Source: CALJIC01 sp039805565
Lineage (GTDB): Bacteria; Chloroflexota; Chloroflexia; Chloroflexales; Roseiflexaceae
Assembly: GCA_039805565.1 (NCBI GenBank)
Contig: JBDLTZ010000198.1
Coordinates: 1-19,171, forward strand
Length of the DNA stretch: 19,171 nucleotides
Direction: 5' to 3'
Shown here: positions 6,360 to 12,909 of the stretch, piece by piece
How positions within the stretch are numbered: the stretch's first letter is position 1
Layout: the number at the start of each line of letters is the position of its first letter
The notes under the pieces: generated by a model
Database searches by the model: none
What the model was told of the DNA's origin: nothing
Seen by the model: only the letters and a program-made list of their open reading frames with translations
Translations under genes and position numbers: made by a program

Positions 6360-6641
6360 CTACTTATCGCGGTCCTTCATGCCGTACTCGGAGTCGAGCT
6401 TGTTCATGCGCCAGGCGTAGTAGAAGATCAGTACGACGAAAACGATGAGCGAGCCCTGGCTGCCCATGTAGTAGCCGAGGGGAAAGCCGGCGATCACGAT
6501 GCTGTTGAGCTGGTTGATGATCAGCGGCGGGATGTAGGCGACCGCGAACCAGATCACGAGGAGCGCGACGATCAGGCGGAGGTTCGCCTTCCAGTACGCG
6601 TTGATCTTCTGCTGCCGGGTGGTTTGTCCCTGGGCGGACAT
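6360..6641 (-). CDS. DUF4212 symporter small subunit
   Basis: A 93-residue membrane protein with two predicted helices, around residues 20-42 (LRLIVALLVIWFAVAYIPPL) and 52-76 (GFPLGYYMGSQGSLIVFVVL). The N-terminal YWKANLRLI and C-terminal YYAWRMNKLDSEYGM motifs are characteristic of the DUF4212 family (sodium/substrate symporter small subunit). It resembles DUF485 proteins that partner ActP-type carriers. It immediately precedes the large symporter subunit and has a strong AAGGAGG 5-6 nt before its ATG. The two products probably form one transporter in the inner membrane. Confidence 0.93.
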   Translation of the reverse strand: MSAQGQTTRQQKINAYWKANLRLIVALLVIWFAVAYIPPLIINQLNSIVIAGFPLGYYMGSQGSLIVFVVLIFYYAWRMNKLDSEYGMKDRDK

Positions 6642-6687
6642 GACGCCTCCTTGCGTGTGTAAGCCACGGACCAGTAGAGATGCAGAT

Positions 6688-6738
6688 GCACGAGGTTCTG
6701 CCTAGCTTCGGGTAAGGCAAACTCCTCCTTTCTCGTGC
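6688..6738 (-). promoter_or_regulatory. Possible structured leader upstream of the symporter operon
   Basis: A nested inverted repeat precedes the DUF4212 gene. The outer stem is GCACGAG (6688-6694) with CTCGTGC (6732-6738). The inner stem is TGCCT (6699-6703) with AGGCA (6715-6719). It would lie in the mRNA leader of the symporter operon if transcription starts near 6919. It matches no riboswitch family I recognise. Confidence 0.35.
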
Positions 6739-6926
6739 GGGGTAACGCCACACTCACCCGGCCTCAGGACGGATGGGAAGTCCCAGCATACGTATGCAGC
6801 GGCGCGCCCACGCCGGGGTGGCGGGCGATGGGGAAGGCCGCAACAATGCTGTGCACCTCAGACAAGATGCCGAAGTGGTACTGCGTTGGTATAGTTAAAA
6901 CTGTGTAAGGGTGATGGTAGCGATGG

Positions 6927-6956
6927 ATTATCACAATACGATAAATTCTGTGTAAA
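6927..6956 (-). promoter_or_regulatory. Candidate promoter for the symporter operon
   Basis: On the minus strand TTTACA (6951-6956), an 18-nt spacer and GATAAT (6927-6932) lie in unusually AT-rich DNA. The expected start is near 6919, giving a leader of about 280 nt to the DUF4212 gene. The -35 lies within the tandem 11-bp repeats, which suggests control by a DNA-binding protein. Confidence 0.5.
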
Positions 6957-6970
6957 GTTTGTGTAAAGTT
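6949..6970. repeat. Tandem 11-bp direct repeat TGTGTAAAGTT x2
   Basis: Two exact adjacent copies of TGTGTAAAGTT (6949-6959 and 6960-6970), with a related CTGTGTAAGG at 6901. The spacing of one helical turn puts both copies on the same face of the DNA, as for a regulator binding as a tandem dimer. They overlap the -35 region of the candidate symporter promoter. Confidence 0.7.
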
Positions 6971-7014
6971 GCAAATGCTGTGCAATACTTGTCCAAAGGT
7001 CTGCACAGCTCCAC

Positions 7015-7200
7015 AGCGGCGATGAGCGCCAGTGTGGTGTCGCCCTGGGGGTAGACCAGCGGCGAGATCGTGGCCGCCAGCGAGCCGAAGATGTAGAAAT
7101 CGCACCACTCGATCACGGTCCCGGCGGCCGAGGCGCCGATAACCTGCCAGATACCGCCGCTGGCCTTGGGCTACGGGAGCGCTTGGGCGTGAGTTGTCAC
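7015..7200 (-). pseudogene. Remnant of an MFS (metabolite:H+ symporter type) transporter gene, 5' end only
   Basis: On the minus strand an intact ribosome site (AAGGAGG, 7-8 nt spacing) precedes a GTG at 7200. The reading frame hits TAG at codon 10 (7171-7173). After the stop, the same frame continues with GGIWQVIGASAAGTVIEWCD and FYIFGSLAATISPLVYPQGD, then TTLALIA. This is the N terminus and first helix of MHS-type MFS carriers (shikimate/alpha-ketoglutarate permease relatives). Similarity stops near 7015 and the remaining approximately 350-400 codons are absent, replaced by AT-rich intergenic DNA. It is therefore dead by both a nonsense codon and a 3' deletion. The intact start region suggests the loss is fairly recent. 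Confidence 0.75.
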
Positions 7201-7517
7201 AGTAGCCACCTCCTTCGACACAAGGCACTTTGAGCACACCCAACCACACCTGGCCACGCGTAAGGCGCGCCAGCACATCCACACACGCATTCCTGCGACA
7301 CAATCGCACTACTGCGCGGTATGGGCGTGTTTTGGATGAGTACTGCCTCCCCTCAATCTTTGCCATATCCCGAAACCTCCTGTGCACTTGGGCGCACCGG
7401 GAGAAGCTACAGCAATCCTACCGGCTTCGTGAGCGTTTTCTTCGGGGGCGGCACCCCCAAACCCCGCGCTGCACTGACGCGCGTTTTCACAGCGGGTAGG
7501 TGCCCTATCGCAGATGA
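7201..7517. other. Intergenic stretch without a recognisable gene
   Basis: No frame with family-like sequence is visible on either strand. The only structure is a GGGGG/CCCCC hairpin (7444-7458) followed by AAACCCC, resembling generic intergenic repeat hairpins, and two copies of GCGTTTTC (7433-7440, 7481-7488). Confidence 0.5.
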
Positions 7518-7546
7518 TTGACGGCGCACGCACGCGCTCCTATACT
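7518..7546 (+). promoter_or_regulatory. Sigma-70 promoter for the CBS/nucleotidyltransferase-exonuclease operon
   Basis: TTGACG (7518-7523), 17-nt spacer, TATACT (7541-7546). Five of six bases match at each hexamer with ideal spacing. The expected start is near 7553, about 38 nt before the ATG at 7591. Confidence 0.88.
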
Positions 7547-7590
7547 GAGCCCACCCATCTCTCAGCACAGCCAGAGCGCGGAGGCCTCAC

Positions 7591-9465
7591 ATGGAGGAGA
7601 TCGCTCGCTTCCTGCACGCGCACCCTCCGTTCAGCCAGCTGCCGCCGGGGGTGTCGCTGCGCGCGGCGCGCCTGGCGCGCATCGAGTACTTCGCCGCAGG
7701 AGCCGCGATCCTGACGCAGGGCGGCGCGCCGGCCGCGCACCTGTACGTGGTGCGGCGCGGCAGCGTGGAGCTCGTGCGGGCGGAGGGCGACGCTGTCGTG
7801 GACACGCTGGGAGAGGGGGAGCTATTCGGCTTCGTCTCGCTCATCCGGGGGAAGCCGCCAGTGGTGACCGTGCGCGCGCGGGAGGAGACCCTGGCCTACC
7901 TGCTGCCCGCGGCGCTGTTCCACCAGCTGCGGCGCGACGAGCCGGCCTTCGCGCAGTTCTTCACGCGGGGCGTGTCCGAGCGGCTGGAGTACGCGCTGCG
8001 GGCGGCGGGGCGGGGCGCGCAGCCGCCGCCAGAGCTGTTCCAGACGCACCTGGGCGAGCTGGTGCGGCGGCCGCTGGTGGCGGTGACGCCGGACACAAGC
8101 GTGCGGCAGGCGGCGCAGACCATGCGCGAGGAGCGGGTCTCGGCACTGGTGGTGGACCTGCCGCCGCCAGGGGTGCTCGACGGTGGCAGCGGCATCTTGA
8201 CCGACCGCGACCTGCGCAGCCGGGTGCTGGCGGAGGGGCTGCCGGACAGCACGCCGGTGGCGGAAGTGATGACGGCCCCGGCGCTGATGCTGCCGGCGGA
8301 CAGCCTGGTCTTCGAGGCGCTGCTGACGATGCTGGAGCACGGCATCCACCACCTGCCGGTGACGGCAGGCGGGCAGATTGTAGGGATGGTGACGTACACC
8401 GACATCCTGCGGCGGCAGAGCCGAAGCCCGCTGCTGCTGCCGAGCAAGCTGCGCCGAGCGCGCTCCGAGGCCGACCTGCGGGCCTACACCGACGAGGTGG
8501 CGACGACGGTGGGGGCGCTGCTGGACGCGGGGGCGCGGGCGGGCGATGTGGGACGGGTGGCGGCGGTGGCACACGACCAGCTGACGGTGCACATTCTGCG
8601 CGCGGCGGAGGAGGAGCTGGGCGCACCGCCGCGCCCGTACGCCTGGCTGGCGCTCGGGAGCGCGGCGCGCTACGAGCAGACGCTGCGGACAGACCAGGAC
8701 AGCGCACTGGTGTACGGCGACGGGCCGGAGGACGCCGAGGTGGAGCGGTACTTCGCAGCGCTGGCGGAACGGGCGGTGGCGCGGCTGGAGGTGTGCGGCT
8801 TCCCGCGCTGCCCCGGCAACATGATGGCGAGCAACCCGCAGTGGCGGCAGCCGCTGGCGGCGTGGCAGGCAGCCTTCCAACGCTGGATCGGCACGCCGGA
8901 CGAGGAGGCGCTGCTACAGACGGCGGTCTTCTTCGACTACCGACAGGTGCACGGCGAGCTGGACGCCGAGAGGGGGCTGCGGCCGGTGATCCTGTGGGCG
9001 CGCGACCGGCGGGTGTTCCTGGGGCGGCTCGCGCGGGCGGCCCTACGGCAGCACGCGCCGCTGGGGCTGTTCCGCCGGCTGGTGACGGAGCGGACCGGCG
9101 ACCGACGCGAGGTGCTGGACCTGAAGCACCGCGGCACGGCGATGATCGTGGACCTGGCGCGGCTATTCGCGCTGGAAGCGGGCGTGGCGGCGACGAGCAC
9201 ACTGGCCCGTCTGCGGGAGTCGGCCGGCGCGGGCGGCCTGAGCACGAGCGGGGCGGAGGAGCTGGCGGCGGCCTTCGAGCTGATCAGCATGCTCCGGCTG
9301 CATCACCAGCAGCGGCAGCAGCGGCACGGCGAGGCGCCGACGAACCAGGTGGAAGTGACGCAGCTGACGCCGCTGGAGCGCCGCGAGCTGAAGGAGGCGC
9401 TGCGGGCAGTGGCGGTGGCGCAGCAGGGCGTGGAGCTGACGTTCCAGACGGAGCGGATGGGCTGA
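7591..9465 (+). CDS. cNMP-binding / CBS / DUF294 nucleotidyltransferase signalling protein
   Basis: A 624-residue cytosolic regulator with four parts. A cyclic-nucleotide-binding-like fold spans about residues 15-115. Two CBS domains follow at about 158-215 and 222-275 (VAEVMTAPALMLPADSLVFE, ending in GMVTYTDILR). A DUF294/GlnD-type nucleotidyltransferase follows, with the GSAARYEQTLRTDQDSA motif (356-372, catalytic D368 and D370). A DUF294 C-terminal helical domain spans about 455-615. The nucleotidyltransferase residues look intact. In contrast, the cNMP cassette reads GELFGFVSLIRGKPPVVTV and lacks the Arg that normally binds the cyclic phosphate, so cAMP binding is doubtful. In other bacteria such proteins are encoded beside SSS symporters and DnaQ-like exonucleases. 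CBS domains usually sense adenine nucleotides. The ATG follows GGAGG by 7 nt. The modified target is unknown, but the transporter is a candidate. Confidence 0.92.
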   Translation: MEEIARFLHAHPPFSQLPPGVSLRAARLARIEYFAAGAAILTQGGAPAAHLYVVRRGSVELVRAEGDAVVDTLGEGELFGFVSLIRGKPPVVTVRAREETLAYLLPAALFHQLRRDEPAFAQFFTRGVSERLEYALRAAGRGAQPPPELFQTHLGELVRRPLVAVTPDTSVRQAAQTMREERVSALVVDLPPPGVLDGGSGILTDRDLRSRVLAEGLPDSTPVAEVMTAPALMLPADSLVFEALLTMLEHGIHHLPVTAGGQIVGMVTYTDILRRQSRSPLLLPSKLRRARSEADLRAYTDEVATTVGALLDAGARAGDVGRVAAVAHDQLTVHILRAAEEELGAPPRPYAWLALGSAARYEQTLRTDQDSALVYGDGPEDAEVERYFAALAERAVARLEVCGFPRCPGNMMASNPQWRQPLAAWQAAFQRWIGTPDEEALLQTAVFFDYRQVHGELDAERGLRPVILWARDRRVFLGRLARAALRQHAPLGLFRRLVTERTGDRREVLDLKHRGTAMIVDLARLFALEAGVAATSTLARLRESAGAGGLSTSGAEELAAAFELISMLRLHHQQRQQRHGEAPTNQVEVTQLTPLERRELKEALRAVAVAQQGVELTFQTERMG

Positions 9466-9494
9466 GAGGCATTGTGGAAGGGGGCAGGTGGAGG

Positions 9495-10169
9495 ATGCGC
9501 TGGTTCGGCCGCAGGCCCGCAGACCTGCCGGATACGGTGCGCGCCTACCTGGAAGCCGCCGAGCCCGAGGCGCGGCTGCCGTGGCGCGAGGCGCCGTACA
9601 CGGTGCTGGACGTGGAGACGACCGGGCTGGACGCGCGGGCCGATGCGCTGCTGGCGATCGGGCTGGTGGATGTGGAGCGCGGCCAGGTGCTGCTCGAAAG
9701 CTGCTGGCGGACACTCGTCCGCCCACCGGCCGACGCGCCGCTGCGGCCCGACGCGATCGCGGTGACCGGGCTGCTGCGCGGCGACACCTCGGAGGCGCCG
9801 GAGGAGGACGAGGTGCTGCCCGCGCTACTGCGGCGGCTGGCCGGCCGAGTGCTGGTGGTCCACGTGGCAGCGGTCGACGTGGCCTTCCTGAACCAGGCGC
9901 TGCGACGGCGCTACGGCGTGAGGCTGCGCGGGCCGACGATCGACACAGCGCGGCTGGCGACCCGCCTGCACCACAGTGCGCGTCTGATGGGCGGGGGGGA
10001 CGAGCCGCCGGCGATCCAGCTGCGGGCGCTGTGCACGTCACTCGGGCTGCCCACCTACGCCGAGCACGACGCGCTGAGCGACGCGATCACGACGGCACAG
10101 CTGTTCCTGGCGCAGGCGACGCGGCTGGAGGCACAGGGGCGGCGGACGCTGGGCGGGCTGCTGCGGTAG
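9495..10169 (+). CDS. DnaQ-like 3'-5' exonuclease (DEDDh family)
   Basis: A 224-residue exonuclease of the DNA polymerase III epsilon/RNase T superfamily. All DEDDh residues are visible: D39 and E41 in LDVETTGLD, D128 in HVAAVDVAFLN, and H191 with D196 in EHDALSDA. It lacks the C-terminal extension that binds the polymerase alpha subunit, so it is probably not the replicative proofreading subunit. It lies 29 nt after the CBS/nucleotidyltransferase gene and is cotranscribed; this pairing recurs in other bacteria, where the exonuclease role is unclear. An in-frame GTG at 9474 with AGAGG before it is a possible alternative start; I chose the ATG at 9495 because it opens a normal MRWF terminus. 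Confidence 0.92.
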   Translation: MRWFGRRPADLPDTVRAYLEAAEPEARLPWREAPYTVLDVETTGLDARADALLAIGLVDVERGQVLLESCWRTLVRPPADAPLRPDAIAVTGLLRGDTSEAPEEDEVLPALLRRLAGRVLVVHVAAVDVAFLNQALRRRYGVRLRGPTIDTARLATRLHHSARLMGGGDEPPAIQLRALCTSLGLPTYAEHDALSDAITTAQLFLAQATRLEAQGRRTLGGLLR

Positions 10170-10229
10170 CTCCTCCGTGGCGCGCCAGAGGTCGTGGCAT
10201 ATGTCCATGGGAAAGCCCTCATCCCCTCC

Positions 10230-10282
10230 CTCTCCCTGCCGCGGGAGAGGGGAGATACGGATACGAGGGGACAGAGCCCCTC
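10230..10282. repeat. Two REP-like GC-rich hairpins after the exonuclease gene
   Basis: CTCTCCC (10230-10236) pairs with GGGAGAG (10243-10249), and GAGGGG (10265-10270) with CCCCTC (10277-10282). The second resembles the hairpin at 12880-12898 after sqdB. They start about 60 nt after the exonuclease stop and may end the operon or protect its RNA. The rest of the gap up to the recombinase promoter shows nothing else. Confidence 0.55.
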
Positions 10283-10379
10283 GCGCTCCCCAAGCACAGG
10301 TGTGTTGTCGCAGGAAACGTGTGGGAGTGAGTGGCGGGGCGCGAACGGAACGTTGCGATCCAGCCACAGCCGGCGGTGC

Positions 10380-10385
10380 TATACT
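10380..10385 (+). promoter_or_regulatory. Extended -10 promoter for the tyrosine recombinase
   Basis: TATACT (10380-10385) is directly preceded by TGC, an extended -10 (TGnTATAAT-like). No good -35 lies at 17 nt. The distance to the ATG at 10417 is about 30 nt, as for the other promoters here. Confidence 0.6.
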
Positions 10386-10416
10386 GGGCGCGAACCGATG
10401 TTCGAGAGAGGGCGCG

Positions 10417-11457
10417 ATGGGCGAACAGGATACACCGATCGAGGAGAGTGAGCGGGCGACCCCGATCCCCGAGGCCGGCGAGCGCTGGGCGGCAGCGCAG
10501 CGGGCCAAGCGCCGGCCGCTCGCCGCGCAGACGATCCTCTCGTACCGCGACGCGTGGCGCTCGTTCGCGGGGTGGGCGACGGGCGAGGGTCGCGCGGCGG
10601 CGGCGGACATCCAGCCGAAGGACCTGGCGCTGTGGCTCGACTCGCTGGTGGGCAAGGCCGACGGCACGGTGCAGACCTACGCCCACGGCGCGCTGGCGGT
10701 GCTGAAGTTCCTGGCGGACCGAGGCGAGCTGGAGTGCGAGCTGGCGGTGCTGCGGATGCACATGCGGGACGCGCTGCCGCGGGCGCCGGCCGCGCGGGCG
10801 CCGGACGTGCCGGACCTGCGGCGGCTGGTGCGCTTCTACGACGCGGAGCACGCCGGAGGGGAGCCGGGGAGCAGGGCGGAGCGGGACCGGCTGAACCAAC
10901 TGCGGAACGCGGCGATCATGCACCTGCTGTTCTCCACAGGGGCGCGCATCTCCGAGCTGCTGGCGCTGGAGGCGCGCGAGGTGCGCGGCGACGACGGCGG
11001 GATCGCGCCGCGGATCTTCGTGACGGGCAAAGGGAACCGGCGACGGGCGGTGTTCGTGCGCCCGCACGCGGCAAGCGCGCTGAGCCGCTACCTACAGGCG
11101 CGGCGGGCAGCGCTGCCCGAGGCGAAGGCGCTGTTCGTATCGCACGGGCCGCGCGGGACGGGGGAGCGCCTGAGCCGGGTGACGGCCTGGAAGGTGGTGA
11201 CGGACGCTGCCTACGCGCTGGCGGACGAGATCGAGGCCGACGGGCGGCAGCGCGAGGCGCGCAGGCTGCGCGAGACGACGCCGCACACCTTCCGGCACTT
11301 CGTGGCGACGTGGCTGCTGAACGAGGGCGCGCAGCTCTCCGAGGTCTCGACGCTGCTGGGGCACGCGAATACGCGGATCACGGAGCAGTACTACGCGCGG
11401 CACACGGACGACCGGCTGCAGGAGCTGCACGACCAGTTCTCGCCGGACCCCGAGTGA
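10417..11457 (+). CDS. Tyrosine recombinase (XerC/XerD-like integrase)
   Basis: A 346-residue site-specific DNA recombinase. An N-terminal SAM-like core-binding domain spans about residues 25-125 (SYRDAWRSFAGWA). The C-terminal catalytic domain contains R177 (TGARISELL), K205 (GKGNRRR), H290-R293 (HTFRH), H316 (GHANTRITEQYY) and nucleophile Y325. The set is complete, so the enzyme should be active. The length is a little above XerC/XerD (about 300) because of an N-terminal tail and an insert between catalytic motifs. There is no phage, transposon or integron partner nearby, so it may be a chromosomal Xer-type resolvase or a domesticated integrase. The ATG was chosen because GAGAGGG lies 5 nt upstream and a promoter about 30 nt upstream. 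Confidence 0.93.
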   Translation: MGEQDTPIEESERATPIPEAGERWAAAQRAKRRPLAAQTILSYRDAWRSFAGWATGEGRAAAADIQPKDLALWLDSLVGKADGTVQTYAHGALAVLKFLADRGELECELAVLRMHMRDALPRAPAARAPDVPDLRRLVRFYDAEHAGGEPGSRAERDRLNQLRNAAIMHLLFSTGARISELLALEAREVRGDDGGIAPRIFVTGKGNRRRAVFVRPHAASALSRYLQARRAALPEAKALFVSHGPRGTGERLSRVTAWKVVTDAAYALADEIEADGRQREARRLRETTPHTFRHFVATWLLNEGAQLSEVSTLLGHANTRITEQYYARHTDDRLQELHDQFSPDPE

Positions 11458-11470
11458 GACGAGTGCTGAG

Positions 11471-11510
11471 TGGCGCGTCGGGGGTGTTGGACCTACCGCA
11501 TGGCGCGTCG
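11471..11510. repeat. Two 10-bp direct repeats TGGCGCGTCG, 30 bp apart
   Basis: Identical decamers lie at 11471-11480 and 11501-11510, just after the recombinase stop and next to an AGTGCTGAGTG element. Their position beside a recombinase gene makes them worth noting as possible binding sites, but no core or crossover site is evident. Confidence 0.5.
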
Positions 11511-11581
11511 CGATCCTTTAACAGCCGAATAACGCACCCTTCACAGGCCGGGCGTAGGCTTGCGGGAACGGTTCGTGCGGG

Positions 11582-11610
11582 TTGCCGCGCCATGCGGCGC
11601 GTGGTATACT
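11582..11610 (+). promoter_or_regulatory. sqdB: Promoter for sqdB with inverted repeat around the -10
   Basis: TTGCCG (11582-11587), 17-nt spacer, TATACT (11605-11610), with TGG directly before the -10. GGCGCG (11596-11601) and its complement CGCGCC (11614-11619) flank the -10, a possible operator. The ATG is 53 nt downstream of the -10. Confidence 0.8.
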
Positions 11611-11662
11611 CGCCGCGCCAGAAGCTCACACGATATCCGAAAACTGAAGGAGAGTCGGACGT

Positions 11663-12856
11663 ATGCGGATCCTCGTCCTCGGCGGTGACGGCTACCTTGG
11701 CTGGCCGACCGCCCTGCACCTGTCTCAGCGCGGCCACGAGGTGGCAGTACTCGATAATTTCCTGCGCCGTACCTGGGACCACGAGCTGAGCGCCCACAGC
11801 CTGACGCCGATCCGCTCGCTGCAGGAGCGGGTGCAGGTCTGGCGCGATCTCACCGGCAAGGTCATCGGCTCCTATGTCGGCGACCTGTGCGACTACACGT
11901 TCCTGGAGCCGGTGGTGCGGGAGTTCCGGCCAGAGGCCGTGGTGCACTTCGGCGAGCAGCGCAGCGCGCCGTACTCGATGATTGACCGGCGGCACGCGGT
12001 GTTCACGCAGGTGAACAACGTGGTGGGGACGCTGAATCTGCTGTACGCGATCGCGGAGCACGTGCCGGACTGCCACCTGGTGAAGCTCGGGACGATGGGC
12101 GAGTACGGCACGCCGAACATCGACATCGAGGAGGGGTACATCACGATCGAGCACAAGGGGCGCACGGACACCCTGCCCTACCCGAAGCAGCCAGGCAGCT
12201 GGTACCACGCGACCAAGGTGCACGACAGCACGAACATGCTGCTGGCCTGCCGCATCTGGGGCATCCGTGCCACCGACCTGAACCAGGGCGTGGTGTACGG
12301 CGTGGAGACGCCCGAGACGGCGATGGACGAGCGGCTGTGCACGCGCTTCGACTACGACGGCGTGTTCGGGACGGCGCTGAACCGCTTCCTGGTGCAGGCA
12401 GTGGCGGGCGTGCCGCTGACGGTGTACGGCAAGGGCGGTCAGACGCGCGGGTTCCTGGACGTGCGCGACACGCTGGCCTGCGTAGAGCTGGCGATCAACA
12501 CGCCGGCGGCGCGCGGCGAGCTGCGGATATTCAACCAGTTCACCGAGCAGTTCAACGTGGGCGGGCTGGCCGAGGCGGTGCGCGAGGCGGCGCTGGAGTT
12601 CGGCATCACGGCGCAGATCGAGCACCTGGAGAACCCGCGGGTGGAGAAGGAGGAGCACTACTACAACGCCGCCAACACCCGCCTGCTAGACCTGGGCCTG
12701 CAGCCGCACTACCTGAGCGAGACACTGCTCGAGTCAGTGATGCGGATCGTGATGCAGCACAAGGGCAACATCCGGCCGGAGCTGATCCTGCCGACAGTGA
12801 ACTGGCGCAGCACACACAACCCGGCGATGCCTGCCGAGGCGACCCTCAAGCACTGA
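11663..12856 (+). CDS. sqdB: UDP-sulfoquinovose synthase (sulfolipid biosynthesis)
   Basis: A 397-residue short-chain dehydrogenase/epimerase-type enzyme that makes UDP-sulfoquinovose from UDP-glucose and sulfite, the headgroup donor for sulfoquinovosyl diacylglycerol. Visible marks include the NAD loop GGDGYLGW (residues 7-14), the SQD1-specific APYSMIDRRHAVFTQVNNVV block and KLGTMGEYGTPNIDIEEG. Catalytic T144, Y181 and K185 are offset by one from T145/Y182/K186 reported for the plant enzyme SQD1. GIRATDLNQGVVYG, FDYDGVFGTALNRF and TVYGKGGQTRG complete the family signature. The start follows AAGGAGAG with a promoter just upstream. The glycosyltransferase that completes the lipid (sqdX/sqdD) is not in the window. 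A related archaeal enzyme (Agl3) makes the same sugar for glycans, so a glycan role is possible but less likely. Confidence 0.95.
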   Translation: MRILVLGGDGYLGWPTALHLSQRGHEVAVLDNFLRRTWDHELSAHSLTPIRSLQERVQVWRDLTGKVIGSYVGDLCDYTFLEPVVREFRPEAVVHFGEQRSAPYSMIDRRHAVFTQVNNVVGTLNLLYAIAEHVPDCHLVKLGTMGEYGTPNIDIEEGYITIEHKGRTDTLPYPKQPGSWYHATKVHDSTNMLLACRIWGIRATDLNQGVVYGVETPETAMDERLCTRFDYDGVFGTALNRFLVQAVAGVPLTVYGKGGQTRGFLDVRDTLACVELAINTPAARGELRIFNQFTEQFNVGGLAEAVREAALEFGITAQIEHLENPRVEKEEHYYNAANTRLLDLGLQPHYLSETLLESVMRIVMQHKGNIRPELILPTVNWRSTHNPAMPAEATLKH

Positions 12857-12879
12857 GGCGTGAGGCGCAGGGGAGGGGT

Positions 12880-12898
12880 GGAGGGGCTCTGCCCCTCC
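12880..12898 (+). terminator. Hairpin between sqdB and the DinB-like gene
   Basis: GGAGGGGC (12880-12887), TCT loop, GCCCCTCC (12891-12898) is a perfect 8-bp stem. It ends just before the AAGGAG ribosome site of the next gene, so it could terminate sqdB transcripts or modulate translation of the downstream gene. No T-run is present. Confidence 0.55.
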
Positions 12899-12909
12899 AA
12901 GGAGTCCAT

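Noticed and set aside
4116..6662. A very long plus-strand open frame (848 codons) opposite the symporter genes
   Set aside because: It is antisense to clear membrane protein genes, its product is a charged Gly/Asp/Glu/Arg-rich string, and long antisense frames are expected in high-GC coding DNA.
6764..7387. Minus-strand 207-codon frame in the long gap
   Set aside because: It runs through the MFS remnant in a different frame and through the AT-rich promoter DNA. It has no recognisable domain and no ribosome site.
7444..7458. GGGGG/CCCCC hairpin as an intrinsic terminator
   Set aside because: The stem is only 5 bp, no T-run follows on either strand, and no active gene ends there.
7518..9494. 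Plus-strand frame upstream of and continuous with the exonuclease
   Set aside because: The part before 9474 is an Ala/Gly/Arg-rich shadow of the CBS/nucleotidyltransferase gene in another frame. Only the C-terminal part is a real protein.
10417..11457. Integrated element or genomic island bounded by att sites around the recombinase
   Set aside because: The flanking genes are ordinary chromosomal genes, no tRNA or long direct repeat brackets the gene, and base composition matches the surroundings.
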